Below, piece by piece: positions 8,194-15,782 of a stretch of DNA of 64,000 nt. The position numbers and the translations under genes were made by a program. The notes beneath the pieces were generated by a model. It ran no database searches. It was not told the origin of the DNA and worked only from the letters and a program-made list of their open reading frames with translations. The stretch comes from Brevundimonas bullata (GTDB lineage Bacteria; Pseudomonadota; Alphaproteobacteria; Caulobacterales; Caulobacteraceae), in the NCBI RefSeq assembly GCF_014207965.1, contig NZ_JACHLM010000006.1, positions 62,001-126,000 of the forward strand, given 5' to 3'. The number at the start of each line of letters is the position of its first letter. The first letter of the stretch is position 1.

Positions 8194-8952
8194 ATGGCCT
8201 CACCCGCCAAACGCGCCGAAATTTACCGAATGGTCATGCCGGGCCACACCTGCCCCTATGGCCTGAAGGCGCTGCACCTGCTCAAGAGTCAGGGCTATGC
8301 GGTGCAGGATCACCACCTCGCCTCGCGTGAGGAAACCGACGCCTTCAAGGCCGAACACGGCGTCCAGACCACGCCCCAGACCTTCATCGACGGCCAGCGG
8401 ATCGGCGGCTACGACGACCTGCGGCGCTTCTTCGGCAAGCGAGTGCGCGACAAGGACGAAGTCACCTATACGCCCGTCATCGCCCTGTTCGCCATGGCCG
8501 CGCTGATGGCCGTCGCGGCGGGCTGGGCCGCCTATGGCGAACTGATGTCGGTGCGTGTCGTCGAATGGTTCATCGCCATCGCCATGTGTCTTCTGGCCCT
8601 GCAGAAGCTCAAGGACGTGGACGCCTTCGCCACCATGTTCCTGAACTATGATCTGCTGGCCAAGCGCTGGGTTCCCTATGGGACGATCTATCCCTTCGCC
8701 GAAGCACTGGCGGGTGTGCTGATGCTGGCCGGGGCGCTGATGTGGGTTTCGATCCCGGTCGCCCTGTTCATCGGCGGCGTGGGCGCCGCATCGGTGTTCA
8801 AGGCGGTCTATATCGACAAGCGTGAACTGAAATGCGCCTGCGTCGGCGGCGACAGCAAGGTGCCGCTGGGTTTCGTCTCGCTGTCGGAAAACCTGATGAT
8901 GGTCGGCATGGCGATCTGGATGCTCGTCAAGCCGATGACCATGGGGCACTGA
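8194..8952 (+). CDS. Glutaredoxin-MauE/DoxX membrane fusion protein
   Basis: 252 aa. Residues 8-80 form a glutaredoxin fold with a monothiol-type CPYG motif (C20), the cis-proline TTPQTF region and the GGYDDL glutathione-binding end. Residues about 90-250 are a four-helix MauE/DoxX-like membrane domain ending in a CxCxGG motif (CACVGG) followed by VPLGFVSLSEN, typical of redox-associated MauE proteins. A cytosolic thiol domain is thus joined to a membrane thiol relay. It starts 15 bp after csoR with an AGGGA ribosome-binding site, so it is likely copper-induced. It could handle glutathione- or thiol-dependent copper damage or copper delivery; the exact reaction is unknown. Confidence 0.82.
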   Translation: MASPAKRAEIYRMVMPGHTCPYGLKALHLLKSQGYAVQDHHLASREETDAFKAEHGVQTTPQTFIDGQRIGGYDDLRRFFGKRVRDKDEVTYTPVIALFAMAALMAVAAGWAAYGELMSVRVVEWFIAIAMCLLALQKLKDVDAFATMFLNYDLLAKRWVPYGTIYPFAEALAGVLMLAGALMWVSIPVALFIGGVGAASVFKAVYIDKRELKCACVGGDSKVPLGFVSLSENLMMVGMAIWMLVKPMTMGH

Positions 8953-8988
8953 GCGGAAGCTCATCCACGAGCCTCCGCACATAGCCTG

Positions 8989-9014
8989 TCCGGCGCCGGT
9001 CGCCCGGCGCCGGA
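8989..9014. terminator. Convergent-gene hairpin
   Basis: Perfect 11-bp inverted repeat (8989-8999 and 9004-9014, loop TCGC) between two convergent genes. It can form on either transcript; no T-run is present. Confidence 0.5.
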
Positions 9015-9023
9015 TCACCTGCC

Positions 9024-10118
9024 TCAGTGGGCGTGCGCCCTGCGCGCCCCCGCTGCGGACTTTGGCTCGTGATCGTGACCGGCGTGGTCATGATCTCCAT
9101 GATCATGGCCCGAATGGTCGTGATCCGAATGGTCATGACCAGAGTGATCGTGGCCAGAGCGATCGTGGGCATCATGGTCATTGACCGGCGGCGACGACAG
9201 GCTGCACACCACGGACCCATCGTTCCAGTCCACGGCGACGGTGGGATGCTCAATACTGAACCTGGACTTCAACTCCCGCTCAACAGCGATCGCCACGGCC
9301 CGCGCCTGAGCGTCGGATTCCGGACGCACATGCAGGGTCGCCAGGGTGCGGCCTGACGTGATCTGCCAGACGTGGACGTGGCTGACCTCGGCCAGACCCG
9401 GCACCTTGGCCTTCAGGTGAGCCGTCACCGCATCAGGCGCGGCGTTGTCAGGCGCGCCTTCCAGCAGGATGTGCAGCGACTTGCCCAGCAGCTTCCAGGC
9501 GCTGCGCAGGATCAGCAGCGAAACCAGCACCGACAGGATCGGGTCGATCGGCGTCCAGCCCGTCAGGGAGATGATGATCGCGGCGGCGACAGCACCGACC
9601 GAGCCAAGCAGATCGCCCATCACATGCAGGGCCGCGCCCTTGATGTTGACGTGTTCGGTGTCGCCGCGGGTCAGGATCCAGAACACCAGGATGTTGACCA
9701 GCAGGCCCGCCACGGCCACCCAGAACATCGGGCCGGCCAGAACGGCGTGCGGTTCCTTGAAGCGGTTCCACGCCTCAAACAGGATCCAGCCGACGATGGC
9801 GAACAACGTCACCGCATTGACGAAACCGGCGACGACCTCGAAGCGCATATAACCGAAGGTGCGCTTGGAATCGGCCATGCGGCGTCCGAAGCGGAACGCC
9901 AGATAGGCCAGCGCCAGCGCGATGGCGTCGGTCAGCATGTGGCCGGCATCCGCCAGCAGAGCCAGCGAGCCGGACGCCAGACCGCCGATCACCTCGACGA
10001 TCATGAAGGTGAAGATCAGGCTGAAGGAAAGCAGGACCTTGCGTTCATTGTCGCGCGTCACGGTCGGCGCGTGAGAATGGTCGTGGTCGTGTGAGTGTTC
10101 GTGATGAGAATGAGACAT
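9024..10118 (-). CDS. CDF zinc/cation exporter with His-rich ends
   Basis: 364 aa from the ATG at 10118. The N-terminal 17 residues and the last 50 are extremely His/Asp-rich (repeats of the form HDHSGHDH). Six membrane spans carry the CDF transport-site residues in TM2 (ADAGHMLTD) and TM5 (HVMGD), and the C-terminal cytoplasmic ferredoxin-like domain (VSHVHVWQITSG) follows. It exports Zn2+ (and probably Cd2+/Co2+) from cytoplasm to periplasm in exchange for protons. An in-frame ATG at 10148 is rejected because it lies inside the operator palindrome and has no ribosome-binding site. The palindrome at 10138-10175 suggests tight metal control. Confidence 0.92.
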   Translation of the reverse strand: MSHSHHEHSHDHDHSHAPTVTRDNERKVLLSFSLIFTFMIVEVIGGLASGSLALLADAGHMLTDAIALALAYLAFRFGRRMADSKRTFGYMRFEVVAGFVNAVTLFAIVGWILFEAWNRFKEPHAVLAGPMFWVAVAGLLVNILVFWILTRGDTEHVNIKGAALHVMGDLLGSVGAVAAAIIISLTGWTPIDPILSVLVSLLILRSAWKLLGKSLHILLEGAPDNAAPDAVTAHLKAKVPGLAEVSHVHVWQITSGRTLATLHVRPESDAQARAVAIAVERELKSRFSIEHPTVAVDWNDGSVVCSLSSPPVNDHDAHDRSGHDHSGHDHSDHDHSGHDHGDHDHAGHDHEPKSAAGARRAHAH

Positions 10119-10137
10119 GGAGCAGCGCCCGCTGAAA

Positions 10138-10175
10138 ACAGATAACATATGAATACGTATTCATATGTTATCTGT
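10138..10175. promoter_or_regulatory. 38-bp perfect palindromic operator with -35 box
   Basis: A perfect 38-bp palindrome, centred on GAATACGTATTC, lies 20 bp before the CDF start. Its core ATATGAATACGTATTCATAT resembles the inverted repeats bound by SmtB/CzrA-type ArsR repressors. A consensus -35 TTGACA on the minus strand (10178-10173) overlaps its outer end, so a bound repressor would block polymerase. The SmtB-type regulator at 98-427 is the obvious candidate (inference). Confidence 0.75.
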
Positions 10176-10231
10176 CAACGCCATTCGCACATGCCGCGTC
10201 TGATCGTAGCGCGCCTGCGAGACGCCCGGCT

Positions 10232-11077
10232 TCAGGTCAGGTCGACGGGATCGAAACTCTTGACCAGATGGTCCACCGCCTTGACCTGCTCCAGCACCGC
10301 GCCCAACCGATCCAGCGGCAGGGCGCTGGGGCCGTCGCAGAGCGCCCGGTCCGGGTCGGGGTGCGCCTCCAGAAACAGACCCGCCAGTCCCAGGGCCAGC
10401 CCCGAGCGGGCCAGTTCCAGCACCTGTTCACGCCGCCCGCCCGACTGGGCGGCGCCGGGGGCGCGCGTCTGCAGGGCGTGGGTGGCGTCAAAGACGATCG
10501 GCGCCCCGCCAGTGACTGCCTTCATCACGCCGAAACCCAGCATGTCCACGACGAGATTGTCATAGCCGAAAGAACTGCCGCGCTCGCACAGGATGACATC
10601 CGGGGCGCCGAAATCGTCGAATTTCTCGACCACATGGGCGATTTGCTGCGGGCTCATGAACTGGGGCTTCTTGACGTTGATCGCGCGTCCGGTGCGCGCC
10701 AGCGCCTCGATCAGATCGGTCTGGCGCGCCAGAAAGGCCGGAAGCTGAAGGATGTCGCAGACCTCCGCGACCGCCGCAGCCTGCTCCGGCCAATGCACGT
10801 CGGTCAGCACGGGAACCGCGAATTCGCTGCGAACCTCCTGAAGAATGCGCAGCCCGGCTTCAAGACCCGGACCGCGATAGGATCGGTTCGAGGACCGGTT
10901 GGCCTTGTCGAAAGAGCCCTTGAACACAAAAGGCACGCCCAGTCGCTGCGTCTGCGCCTTCATCGCCTCGGCCACGGTCATGGCCAGATCGCGGCTTTCC
11001 AGCACATTGACCCCGCCGATCAACACCATCGCCCGACTGTTGTTGAAGGCGACCTCCCCGATCGTGACTGTCTTCAT
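10232..11077 (-). CDS. kdsA: 3-deoxy-8-phosphooctulonate synthase, metal-independent type
   Basis: 281 aa; condenses phosphoenolpyruvate with arabinose-5-phosphate for the Kdo sugar of lipopolysaccharide. Family signatures are intact: [28 protein letters not shown] and [20 protein letters not shown]. At the position that is a metal-binding Cys in class II enzymes (IAGPC) it has Asn ([11 protein letters not shown]), as in the metal-independent E. coli enzyme. The start at 11077 has AGGAG 6 nt upstream. It lies between two CDF exporters on the same strand, far from the usual kdsA neighbours, so it may be an extra copy that works when metal supply or metal toxicity disables another KdsA (inference). 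Confidence 0.93.
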   Translation of the reverse strand: MKTVTIGEVAFNNSRAMVLIGGVNVLESRDLAMTVAEAMKAQTQRLGVPFVFKGSFDKANRSSNRSYRGPGLEAGLRILQEVRSEFAVPVLTDVHWPEQAAAVAEVCDILQLPAFLARQTDLIEALARTGRAINVKKPQFMSPQQIAHVVEKFDDFGAPDVILCERGSSFGYDNLVVDMLGFGVMKAVTGGAPIVFDATHALQTRAPGAAQSGGRREQVLELARSGLALGLAGLFLEAHPDPDRALCDGPSALPLDRLGAVLEQVKAVDHLVKSFDPVDLT

Positions 11078-11179
11078 GGTCATCTCCTGACGGAATTGAT
11101 CGGCCCCAGGGGACGGACTGTCAGTCAGCGCCCCTTGGAACCAGTTCGCTGTCGGCCGAACACGGCCCGAAAAACAGGC

Positions 11180-12103
11180 TCAGATCGGCGCGGGTCGCCG
11201 CAAGGCGCCGGGGGCGTCAACCTGAACGGTGACGTGATCAATGGCGTGATGGGTTTTCAGCCAGTTCGCCACAAGGGCCGGCAGGGTGATCGGATCGATC
11301 CCCGGCGCAGGCGTGACATGGATGGTGGCCACCACGGTTTCGTCGGTCAGGGTCCAGGCATGGAAATGGCCCGCTTCCTCGATCTCGGGCAGGGTCGCCA
11401 GATCCGTCTCGGCCTTGCGCGCGTCCAGTCCGCGCGGCACCGCCTGCAACAGAACCCGCAGCGATTCCTTCACCAGCGACCAGGCCGAGCGCACGACCAG
11501 CAGCGCCACCAGAACCGACAGCAGCGGATCAAGCAGCGTCCAGCCCGTCAGCATGATGCCGATCGCCGCCGCGATCGCCCCGACCGAGCCCAACAGGTCG
11601 CCGACCACGTGCAGCAGGGCGCCGCGCAGATTGCTGTCGCCCTTGCGGCCGCGCGACAGGATCCAGGCCCCGACCAGATTCACCACCAGACCGATGGTCG
11701 CGACAATCAACATCGGCCCGGCCATGACCTCGACCGGCTGGTTGATGCGGTTGACGGCCTCCCAGGTGATCCAGGCCACCAGCAGCAGCAGCGATGCGCC
11801 ATTGGCCAGCGCCGCCAGCACCCGCACGCGGTGATAGCCATAGGTCCGCACGCCATCGACGGGACGGCGCGCCACCCGATAGGCGATCAGCGCCAGCAGC
11901 AGGGCGGCGGCGTCCGACACCATGTGGCCGGAGTCCGCGATCAGGGCCAAAGAGCCGGACATCCACCCGCCGATGGCCTGAATGGCGGCGTAACCGGCGG
12001 TGAAGATCAGGACGAAGCGGATGCGCCGCTCGTTATCCGCCGTCACCACCTCGCCGTGGTCGTGCCCGTCGCCCTCATCATGCTTCGCCGACGCCATGTC
12101 CAT
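11180..12103 (-). CDS. Second CDF cation exporter
   Basis: 307 aa from the ATG at 12103 (AAGGA upstream; ATG codons at 12157 and 12136 are weaker alternatives). It has a short HDEGDGHDHGE metal-rich start, six membrane spans with TM2 ADSGHMVSD and TM5 HVVGD site residues, and a C-terminal domain with HFHAWTLTDE. It is clearly paralogous to the exporter at 9024-10118 but lacks the long His-rich tails, so the two may differ in affinity or metal preference. It lies 93 bp downstream of the aldehyde dehydrogenase gene and 102 bp upstream of kdsA on the same strand, compatible with one long transcript from the promoter near 15350. Confidence 0.9.
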   Translation of the reverse strand: MDMASAKHDEGDGHDHGEVVTADNERRIRFVLIFTAGYAAIQAIGGWMSGSLALIADSGHMVSDAAALLLALIAYRVARRPVDGVRTYGYHRVRVLAALANGASLLLLVAWITWEAVNRINQPVEVMAGPMLIVATIGLVVNLVGAWILSRGRKGDSNLRGALLHVVGDLLGSVGAIAAAIGIMLTGWTLLDPLLSVLVALLVVRSAWSLVKESLRVLLQAVPRGLDARKAETDLATLPEIEEAGHFHAWTLTDETVVATIHVTPAPGIDPITLPALVANWLKTHHAIDHVTVQVDAPGALRRPAPI

Positions 12104-12196
12104 CTCCGATCCTTCTGGATGCAGGCCTTCCCGCATCGACAATCCTTTCGGCCCCATGCGTCAAGGCCGCCCTCATCCGCAACGACCGTCAGGGTC

Positions 12197-13579
12197 TCAA
12201 CCCCGGCGGAGCACGACCATCTTCTCCTGCGTCATATCCCGCAGGGTGTAACCGATCCCGCCGGTCCCGTACCCGGAGGTCCGACGCCCGGCGAAGGGCA
12301 TCCAGTCGGTCCGGAAGGTGGTCGGATCGTTGACCATGACCGCCGAGGCGTCCAGCCGGTCCGCCGCCCTGAGCGCGACACCGATGTCGCGAGCGAAGAC
12401 ACTGGCCTGGAAGGCCGTCGGCAGAGCGTTGGCGCGCGAGATCGCCTCGTCTAGATCCTGGTAGCGGTAGAGAGCCAGCACGGGCCCGAACACCTCCTCG
12501 CGCGAAATCCGGGCCTCGGCGGGCGGATCGAGCAGCACCGCTGGCTCCAGGGTTGTCGGCGACAGGCGCCCTCCCCCGATGGCCAGACGGGCGCCGCCCG
12601 CGACCGCCTCTTCGATCCAGGCCGCCACCCGATCAGCCTCACGCCCCCGGATCAGCGGGCCGACCTCGGTGTCCTCCCGCGTCGGATCGCCCGTGCGCAG
12701 AGCCGCCACGCGGGCGACCAGTCGCTCCGCGACGGCCTCGAAGACCACGTCATGCACATAGAGCCGCTGGGTCGACACACAGACCTGCCCGGCATGATAG
12801 AAGGCGCCTTTCACGACAGGCTCGATCAGGGCGTCAAGATCCGCGCTACGATCGACGATGGCCGGCGCCGCGCCGCCGTGTTCCAGCGCGGAACGCACGC
12901 CGGGCGCCAGGCGTGAATGCAGATACCATCCCACGCGGGCCGAGCCGATGAAGCTGAGAAAGGCGATGCGCGGATCCGTGGCGAGCCTTTCGGCAAGCGC
13001 GGTGTCCGCGGTGATCAGGGTCTGGCACCAGGCTTCCGGCAGGCCCGCCTCCCGGACGAGGGCGACGAGATCCAGGCAGGACAGGGGCGTAGCCTCGGCC
13101 GGCTTCACAATGACCGGACAACCGGCGGCGATTGCGGGCACGATCTGGTGCACGATCAGGTTCAGGGGATGGTTGAAGGCCGAGATCGCGGCCACCACCC
13201 CGATCGGCTCCCGAGTCGTGAAGGCCCAGCGGTCGTCCGATGCGGGCGACAGGCCCATGGGGATCTCGCGTCCGGAGAAGGTCCTGAGCTCGTCGGCGGC
13301 GTTCCGGACCCCGTCGATGGCGCGAACGGCCTCGATCCGGGCGTCGGCCAGCGGCTTTCCGCCCTCGCGCGCGATTTGCATCGCGAAATGCTCCCGTCGC
13401 GCCTCCATCAGTTGGGCCAGTCGCCGAAGGACGGCCACCCGCTCATGCGGTTTCAGCCACCGGTCACGGTGCGTGAAGAGATCGCGGGCGGTCTGCAACT
13501 TTCGCTCCAGCGCCGCCGCGTCGTCAGTCTCGATCCCGGCGATGAGGGCCTGGTCGTAGGGTTGTACGATCTGCAGCAT
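12197..13579 (-). CDS. NAD(P)-dependent aldehyde dehydrogenase
   Basis: 460 aa, ALDH superfamily. The start at 13579 has CCGGAG 7-8 nt upstream; a GTG at 13594 is less likely. Visible motifs are the FNHPLNLIVHQ cofactor region, KPAEATPLSCLDL, the general-base glutamate in LEHGGAAP, the catalytic cysteine in GQVCVSTQR, and EEVFGPVLALY. It oxidises an aldehyde to the acid; the substrate cannot be read from sequence. It follows acetolactate synthase by 17 bp, so both are probably one transcript. Possible substrates in this context are acetaldehyde, lactaldehyde or an aldehyde arising from metal-induced damage (inference). Confidence 0.88.
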   Translation of the reverse strand: MLQIVQPYDQALIAGIETDDAAALERKLQTARDLFTHRDRWLKPHERVAVLRRLAQLMEARREHFAMQIAREGGKPLADARIEAVRAIDGVRNAADELRTFSGREIPMGLSPASDDRWAFTTREPIGVVAAISAFNHPLNLIVHQIVPAIAAGCPVIVKPAEATPLSCLDLVALVREAGLPEAWCQTLITADTALAERLATDPRIAFLSFIGSARVGWYLHSRLAPGVRSALEHGGAAPAIVDRSADLDALIEPVVKGAFYHAGQVCVSTQRLYVHDVVFEAVAERLVARVAALRTGDPTREDTEVGPLIRGREADRVAAWIEEAVAGGARLAIGGGRLSPTTLEPAVLLDPPAEARISREEVFGPVLALYRYQDLDEAISRANALPTAFQASVFARDIGVALRAADRLDASAVMVNDPTTFRTDWMPFAGRRTSGYGTGGIGYTLRDMTQEKMVVLRRG

Positions 13580-13596
13580 AATATTCTCCGGCACGC

Positions 13597-15249
13597 TCAG
13601 GACAGGTCGATCGCCGACGCCCGGGTCTTCAGCTCATCGACCAGCACCCGGGTGTTCTCGGAGTAGTCGATGGCGCAGTCCACCAGGTGAACGCCGCCGC
13701 CGGCGAACGCGGCCTCCAGCACAGGGCCAAGATCCGCCGCCGACGTCACGCGGGAGCCCTTGGCGCCGTAGGCCTCGGCGTAGCGCACGAAGTCCGGATT
13801 GCCGAAGGTCATGCCGAAATCCGGAAAATCGTCGACCGCCTGCTTCCAGCGGATCATGCCATAGGCCCCGTCGTTGAGGACCAGGACGACGAGATCGAGG
13901 CCCAGACGGACGGCCGTCTCCATCTCCTGGGAGTTCATCATGAACCCGCCGTCGCCGCACACCGCCATGACCCGCCGGTCGGGATGCAGCATCGCCGCCA
14001 TCATCGCCGACGGCAGACCCGCCCCCATGGTCGCCAGTGCATTGTCGAGCAGGAGGGTGTTGGCCACATGGGTCCGGTAGTTCCGGGCGAACCAGATCTT
14101 GTACATGCCGTTGTCCAGACAGACGATCCCGTCGTCCGGCATGACGGCGCGGACATCGCGCACCAGGCGCTGTGGCGTGACCGGGAAGCGATCCTCGTCC
14201 GCCCGGTCTGCAATGCGCGCCAAGATGCTCTGGCGCAGTTCCAGCATCCGTGTCTGGGGCGCCAGTCGCCCCGACAGGCGCCGGGCCAGCCCCGAGGCCG
14301 TCGCCCCGATATCGCCGATCACCTCGGCATCCGGATGATAGACCTGCTCGACCGTCGCCGACTGGACCCCGACATGCAGCACCTTCGGCCCCCCGGCGTC
14401 GCGCATCAGGAACGGCGGCTTCTCGACCGTATCATGGCCGATGGCGATGATCAGGTCAGCCAGTCCGATCGCCTCATGCACATAGTCGCCTTCGGACAGG
14501 GCCGCCGTGCCCATGTAGAGGTTCGAGCCGCCATCCACGGCGCCCTTGCCCATCTGGGTGTTGAAGAAGGGCAGGCCCGTCGCGCGAACAAAGGCGGACA
14601 GCGGTTCGACCAGTCGCGGACGATTGCCCCCGGCGCCGATCATGACCAAAGGGCGCTGCGCCGCCAGGATCATCCCGGCTGCCCGATCAAGGGCGGCCTC
14701 GGTGGCGACAGGCCGTTCCAGGGCGTGAATGGGAATGGGCGCGACATCCGCCGTCTCGGACGCCACGTCCTCGGGCAGTTCAAGATGCACCGGACCCGGG
14801 CGCTCCTCCATGGCCACGCGGAAAGCGTCGCGCACCACGGTCGGGATGCTGGCGGCGCTCAGAATCTGCCGGGTCATCTTGGTCAGGGGGCGCATGGAGG
14901 CGATTACGTCCACGATCTGGAAGCGCGCCTGTTTGGCCGTCATGATCGCCTTCTGGCCGGTGATCAGGATCATCGGCATGGCCCCCAGATGGGCATAGGC
15001 GGCGCCGGTCGAAAAGTTCAGGGCGCCGGGACCAAGCGTCGCCAGACACACCCCCGGCTTGCCGGTCAGGCGGCCATAGGTGGCGGCCATGAAGGCTGCG
15101 GCCTGCTCATGCCGGGTCAGGACCAGTTCAATCTTTGAATTGCGCAGGGATTCCACAAGATCGAGGTTTTCCTCGCCCGGCACGCCGAAGATGCGTTCAA
15201 CGCCCTCGTTTTCGAGCGCGCTGACCAGAATGTCGGAACCCTTGGGCAT
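13597..15249 (-). CDS. Acetolactate synthase-like thiamine-diphosphate enzyme
   Basis: 550 aa. It has the TPP-enzyme layout: N-terminal Pyr domain with the catalytic Glu in LTRHEQAAAFMA, a central domain, and a C-terminal PP domain with GDGGFMMNSQEMETAVRLGL and LND. Closest in style to catabolic AlsS-type acetolactate synthases, which join two pyruvates to acetolactate without a regulatory subunit gene; none is adjacent. GGGAGG precedes the start. It heads a minus-strand unit with the aldehyde dehydrogenase and is read from the MerR/CueR-like promoter at 15336-15363. Related decarboxylases of the same fold are the alternative, and the substrate needs biochemical proof. Confidence 0.85.
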   Translation of the reverse strand: MPKGSDILVSALENEGVERIFGVPGEENLDLVESLRNSKIELVLTRHEQAAAFMAATYGRLTGKPGVCLATLGPGALNFSTGAAYAHLGAMPMILITGQKAIMTAKQARFQIVDVIASMRPLTKMTRQILSAASIPTVVRDAFRVAMEERPGPVHLELPEDVASETADVAPIPIHALERPVATEAALDRAAGMILAAQRPLVMIGAGGNRPRLVEPLSAFVRATGLPFFNTQMGKGAVDGGSNLYMGTAALSEGDYVHEAIGLADLIIAIGHDTVEKPPFLMRDAGGPKVLHVGVQSATVEQVYHPDAEVIGDIGATASGLARRLSGRLAPQTRMLELRQSILARIADRADEDRFPVTPQRLVRDVRAVMPDDGIVCLDNGMYKIWFARNYRTHVANTLLLDNALATMGAGLPSAMMAAMLHPDRRVMAVCGDGGFMMNSQEMETAVRLGLDLVVLVLNDGAYGMIRWKQAVDDFPDFGMTFGNPDFVRYAEAYGAKGSRVTSAADLGPVLEAAFAGGGVHLVDCAIDYSENTRVLVDELKTRASAIDLS

Positions 15250-15335
15250 CGAAGCCTCCCTTCAGTGAGCGGACGGACCGATTCCGGCGCCGCGCCCGGG
15301 AACGCCTCGGCTGACCAGCCCTTCGCAGGCAGGAT

Positions 15336-15363
15336 GGGCCTTTCAACAGTGGCAAGGTCAAGC
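15336..15363 (-). promoter_or_regulatory. CueR-like promoter of the acetolactate synthase unit
   Basis: On the minus strand, GCTTGACC (with -35 TTGACC at 15361-15356) is followed by TTGCCACTGTTGAAAGG, giving the dyad ACCTT...AAGG in the long spacer, as in CueR/HmrR promoters. No good -10 hexamer is obvious at 19-20 bp. It is the mirror image of the element at 15387-15414. Confidence 0.55.
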
Positions 15364-15386
15364 CCGGAATTATCATTCCGGCGGAG

Positions 15387-15414
15387 GCTTGACATTGCCA
15401 CTGTTGGAAGCCGG
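15387..15414 (+). promoter_or_regulatory. CueR-like promoter of the HMA-poxB unit
   Basis: GCTTGACA (with -35 TTGACA at 15389-15394) is followed by TTGCCACTGTTGGAAG. It matches the opposite-strand element at 15336-15363 at 22 of 24 positions. Between the two lies another perfect inverted repeat, CCGGAAT/ATTCCGG (15364-15381). The arrangement gives two divergent promoters under the same kind of regulator. Confidence 0.55.
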
Positions 15415-15448
15415 ACCGTGGTTTTCCTGCAAACCCAAGGAGATCGCC

Positions 15449-15649
15449 ATGATCCATCTCAGCATTCCGAAAATGGCCTGCGGAGGCTGCGCCAGCGGCG
15501 TCACGAAGGCCATCCTGGCCCTGGACCCCGACGCCCGGGTCGACACCTCCACCGAGCGACGCGAGGTCACGGTCGACACCGTTTCGAACCAAGCCCAGGT
15601 CCAGTCCGCGCTCGCCGAAGCCGGCTACCCCTCGACACCTGTCGCCTGA
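15449..15649 (+). CDS. Heavy-metal-associated domain protein (CopZ-like chaperone)
   Basis: 66 aa, a single HMA ferredoxin-like fold with the metal-binding loop M9-A-C11-G-G-C14 and the closing motif [10 protein letters not shown]. Such free-standing domains carry Cu(I) in the cytoplasm and hand it to ATPases or sensors. The start at 15449 has AAGGAG 7 nt upstream; an earlier ATG at 15389 lies inside the promoter and is rejected. The first gene after the CueR-like promoter is where copper chaperones are often found. No Cu(I) P1B-1 ATPase is present in the window, so its partner would be elsewhere. Confidence 0.88.
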   Translation: MIHLSIPKMACGGCASGVTKAILALDPDARVDTSTERREVTVDTVSNQAQVQSALAEAGYPSTPVA

Positions 15650-15662
15650 GCCGTATCGGGCA

Positions 15663-15691
15663 GGGATCTCCTCCGCGCATGAAGAGATCCC
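15663..15691 (+). terminator. Hairpin between HMA gene and poxB
   Basis: Perfect 8-bp arms GGGATCTC/GAGATCCC with a 13-nt loop lie 13 bp after the HMA stop. Without a T-run it may be a partial terminator or processing stem that lowers downstream poxB expression. Confidence 0.4.
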
Positions 15692-15782
15692 GCCTCCCGG
15701 GCGGCGACGCTCGCCCCCTGTCCGATCCGGTCGCGGGATCGTCACAAGGTTTGGCCAGGATCGCCAGCCAGAGGAGTTCGAA

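Noticed and set aside
9024..10148. Longer start (10148) for the CDF exporter
   Set aside because: The start codon would lie inside the 38-bp operator and has no ribosome-binding site.
10268..12454. 728-aa plus-strand frame across kdsA and CDF genes
   Set aside because: Spans several intact genes in antisense, no domain, composition typical of shadow frames.
13597..15249. Anabolic acetolactate synthase (ilvB)
   Set aside because: No regulatory subunit gene or ilvC follows, and the sequence style is of the catabolic type.
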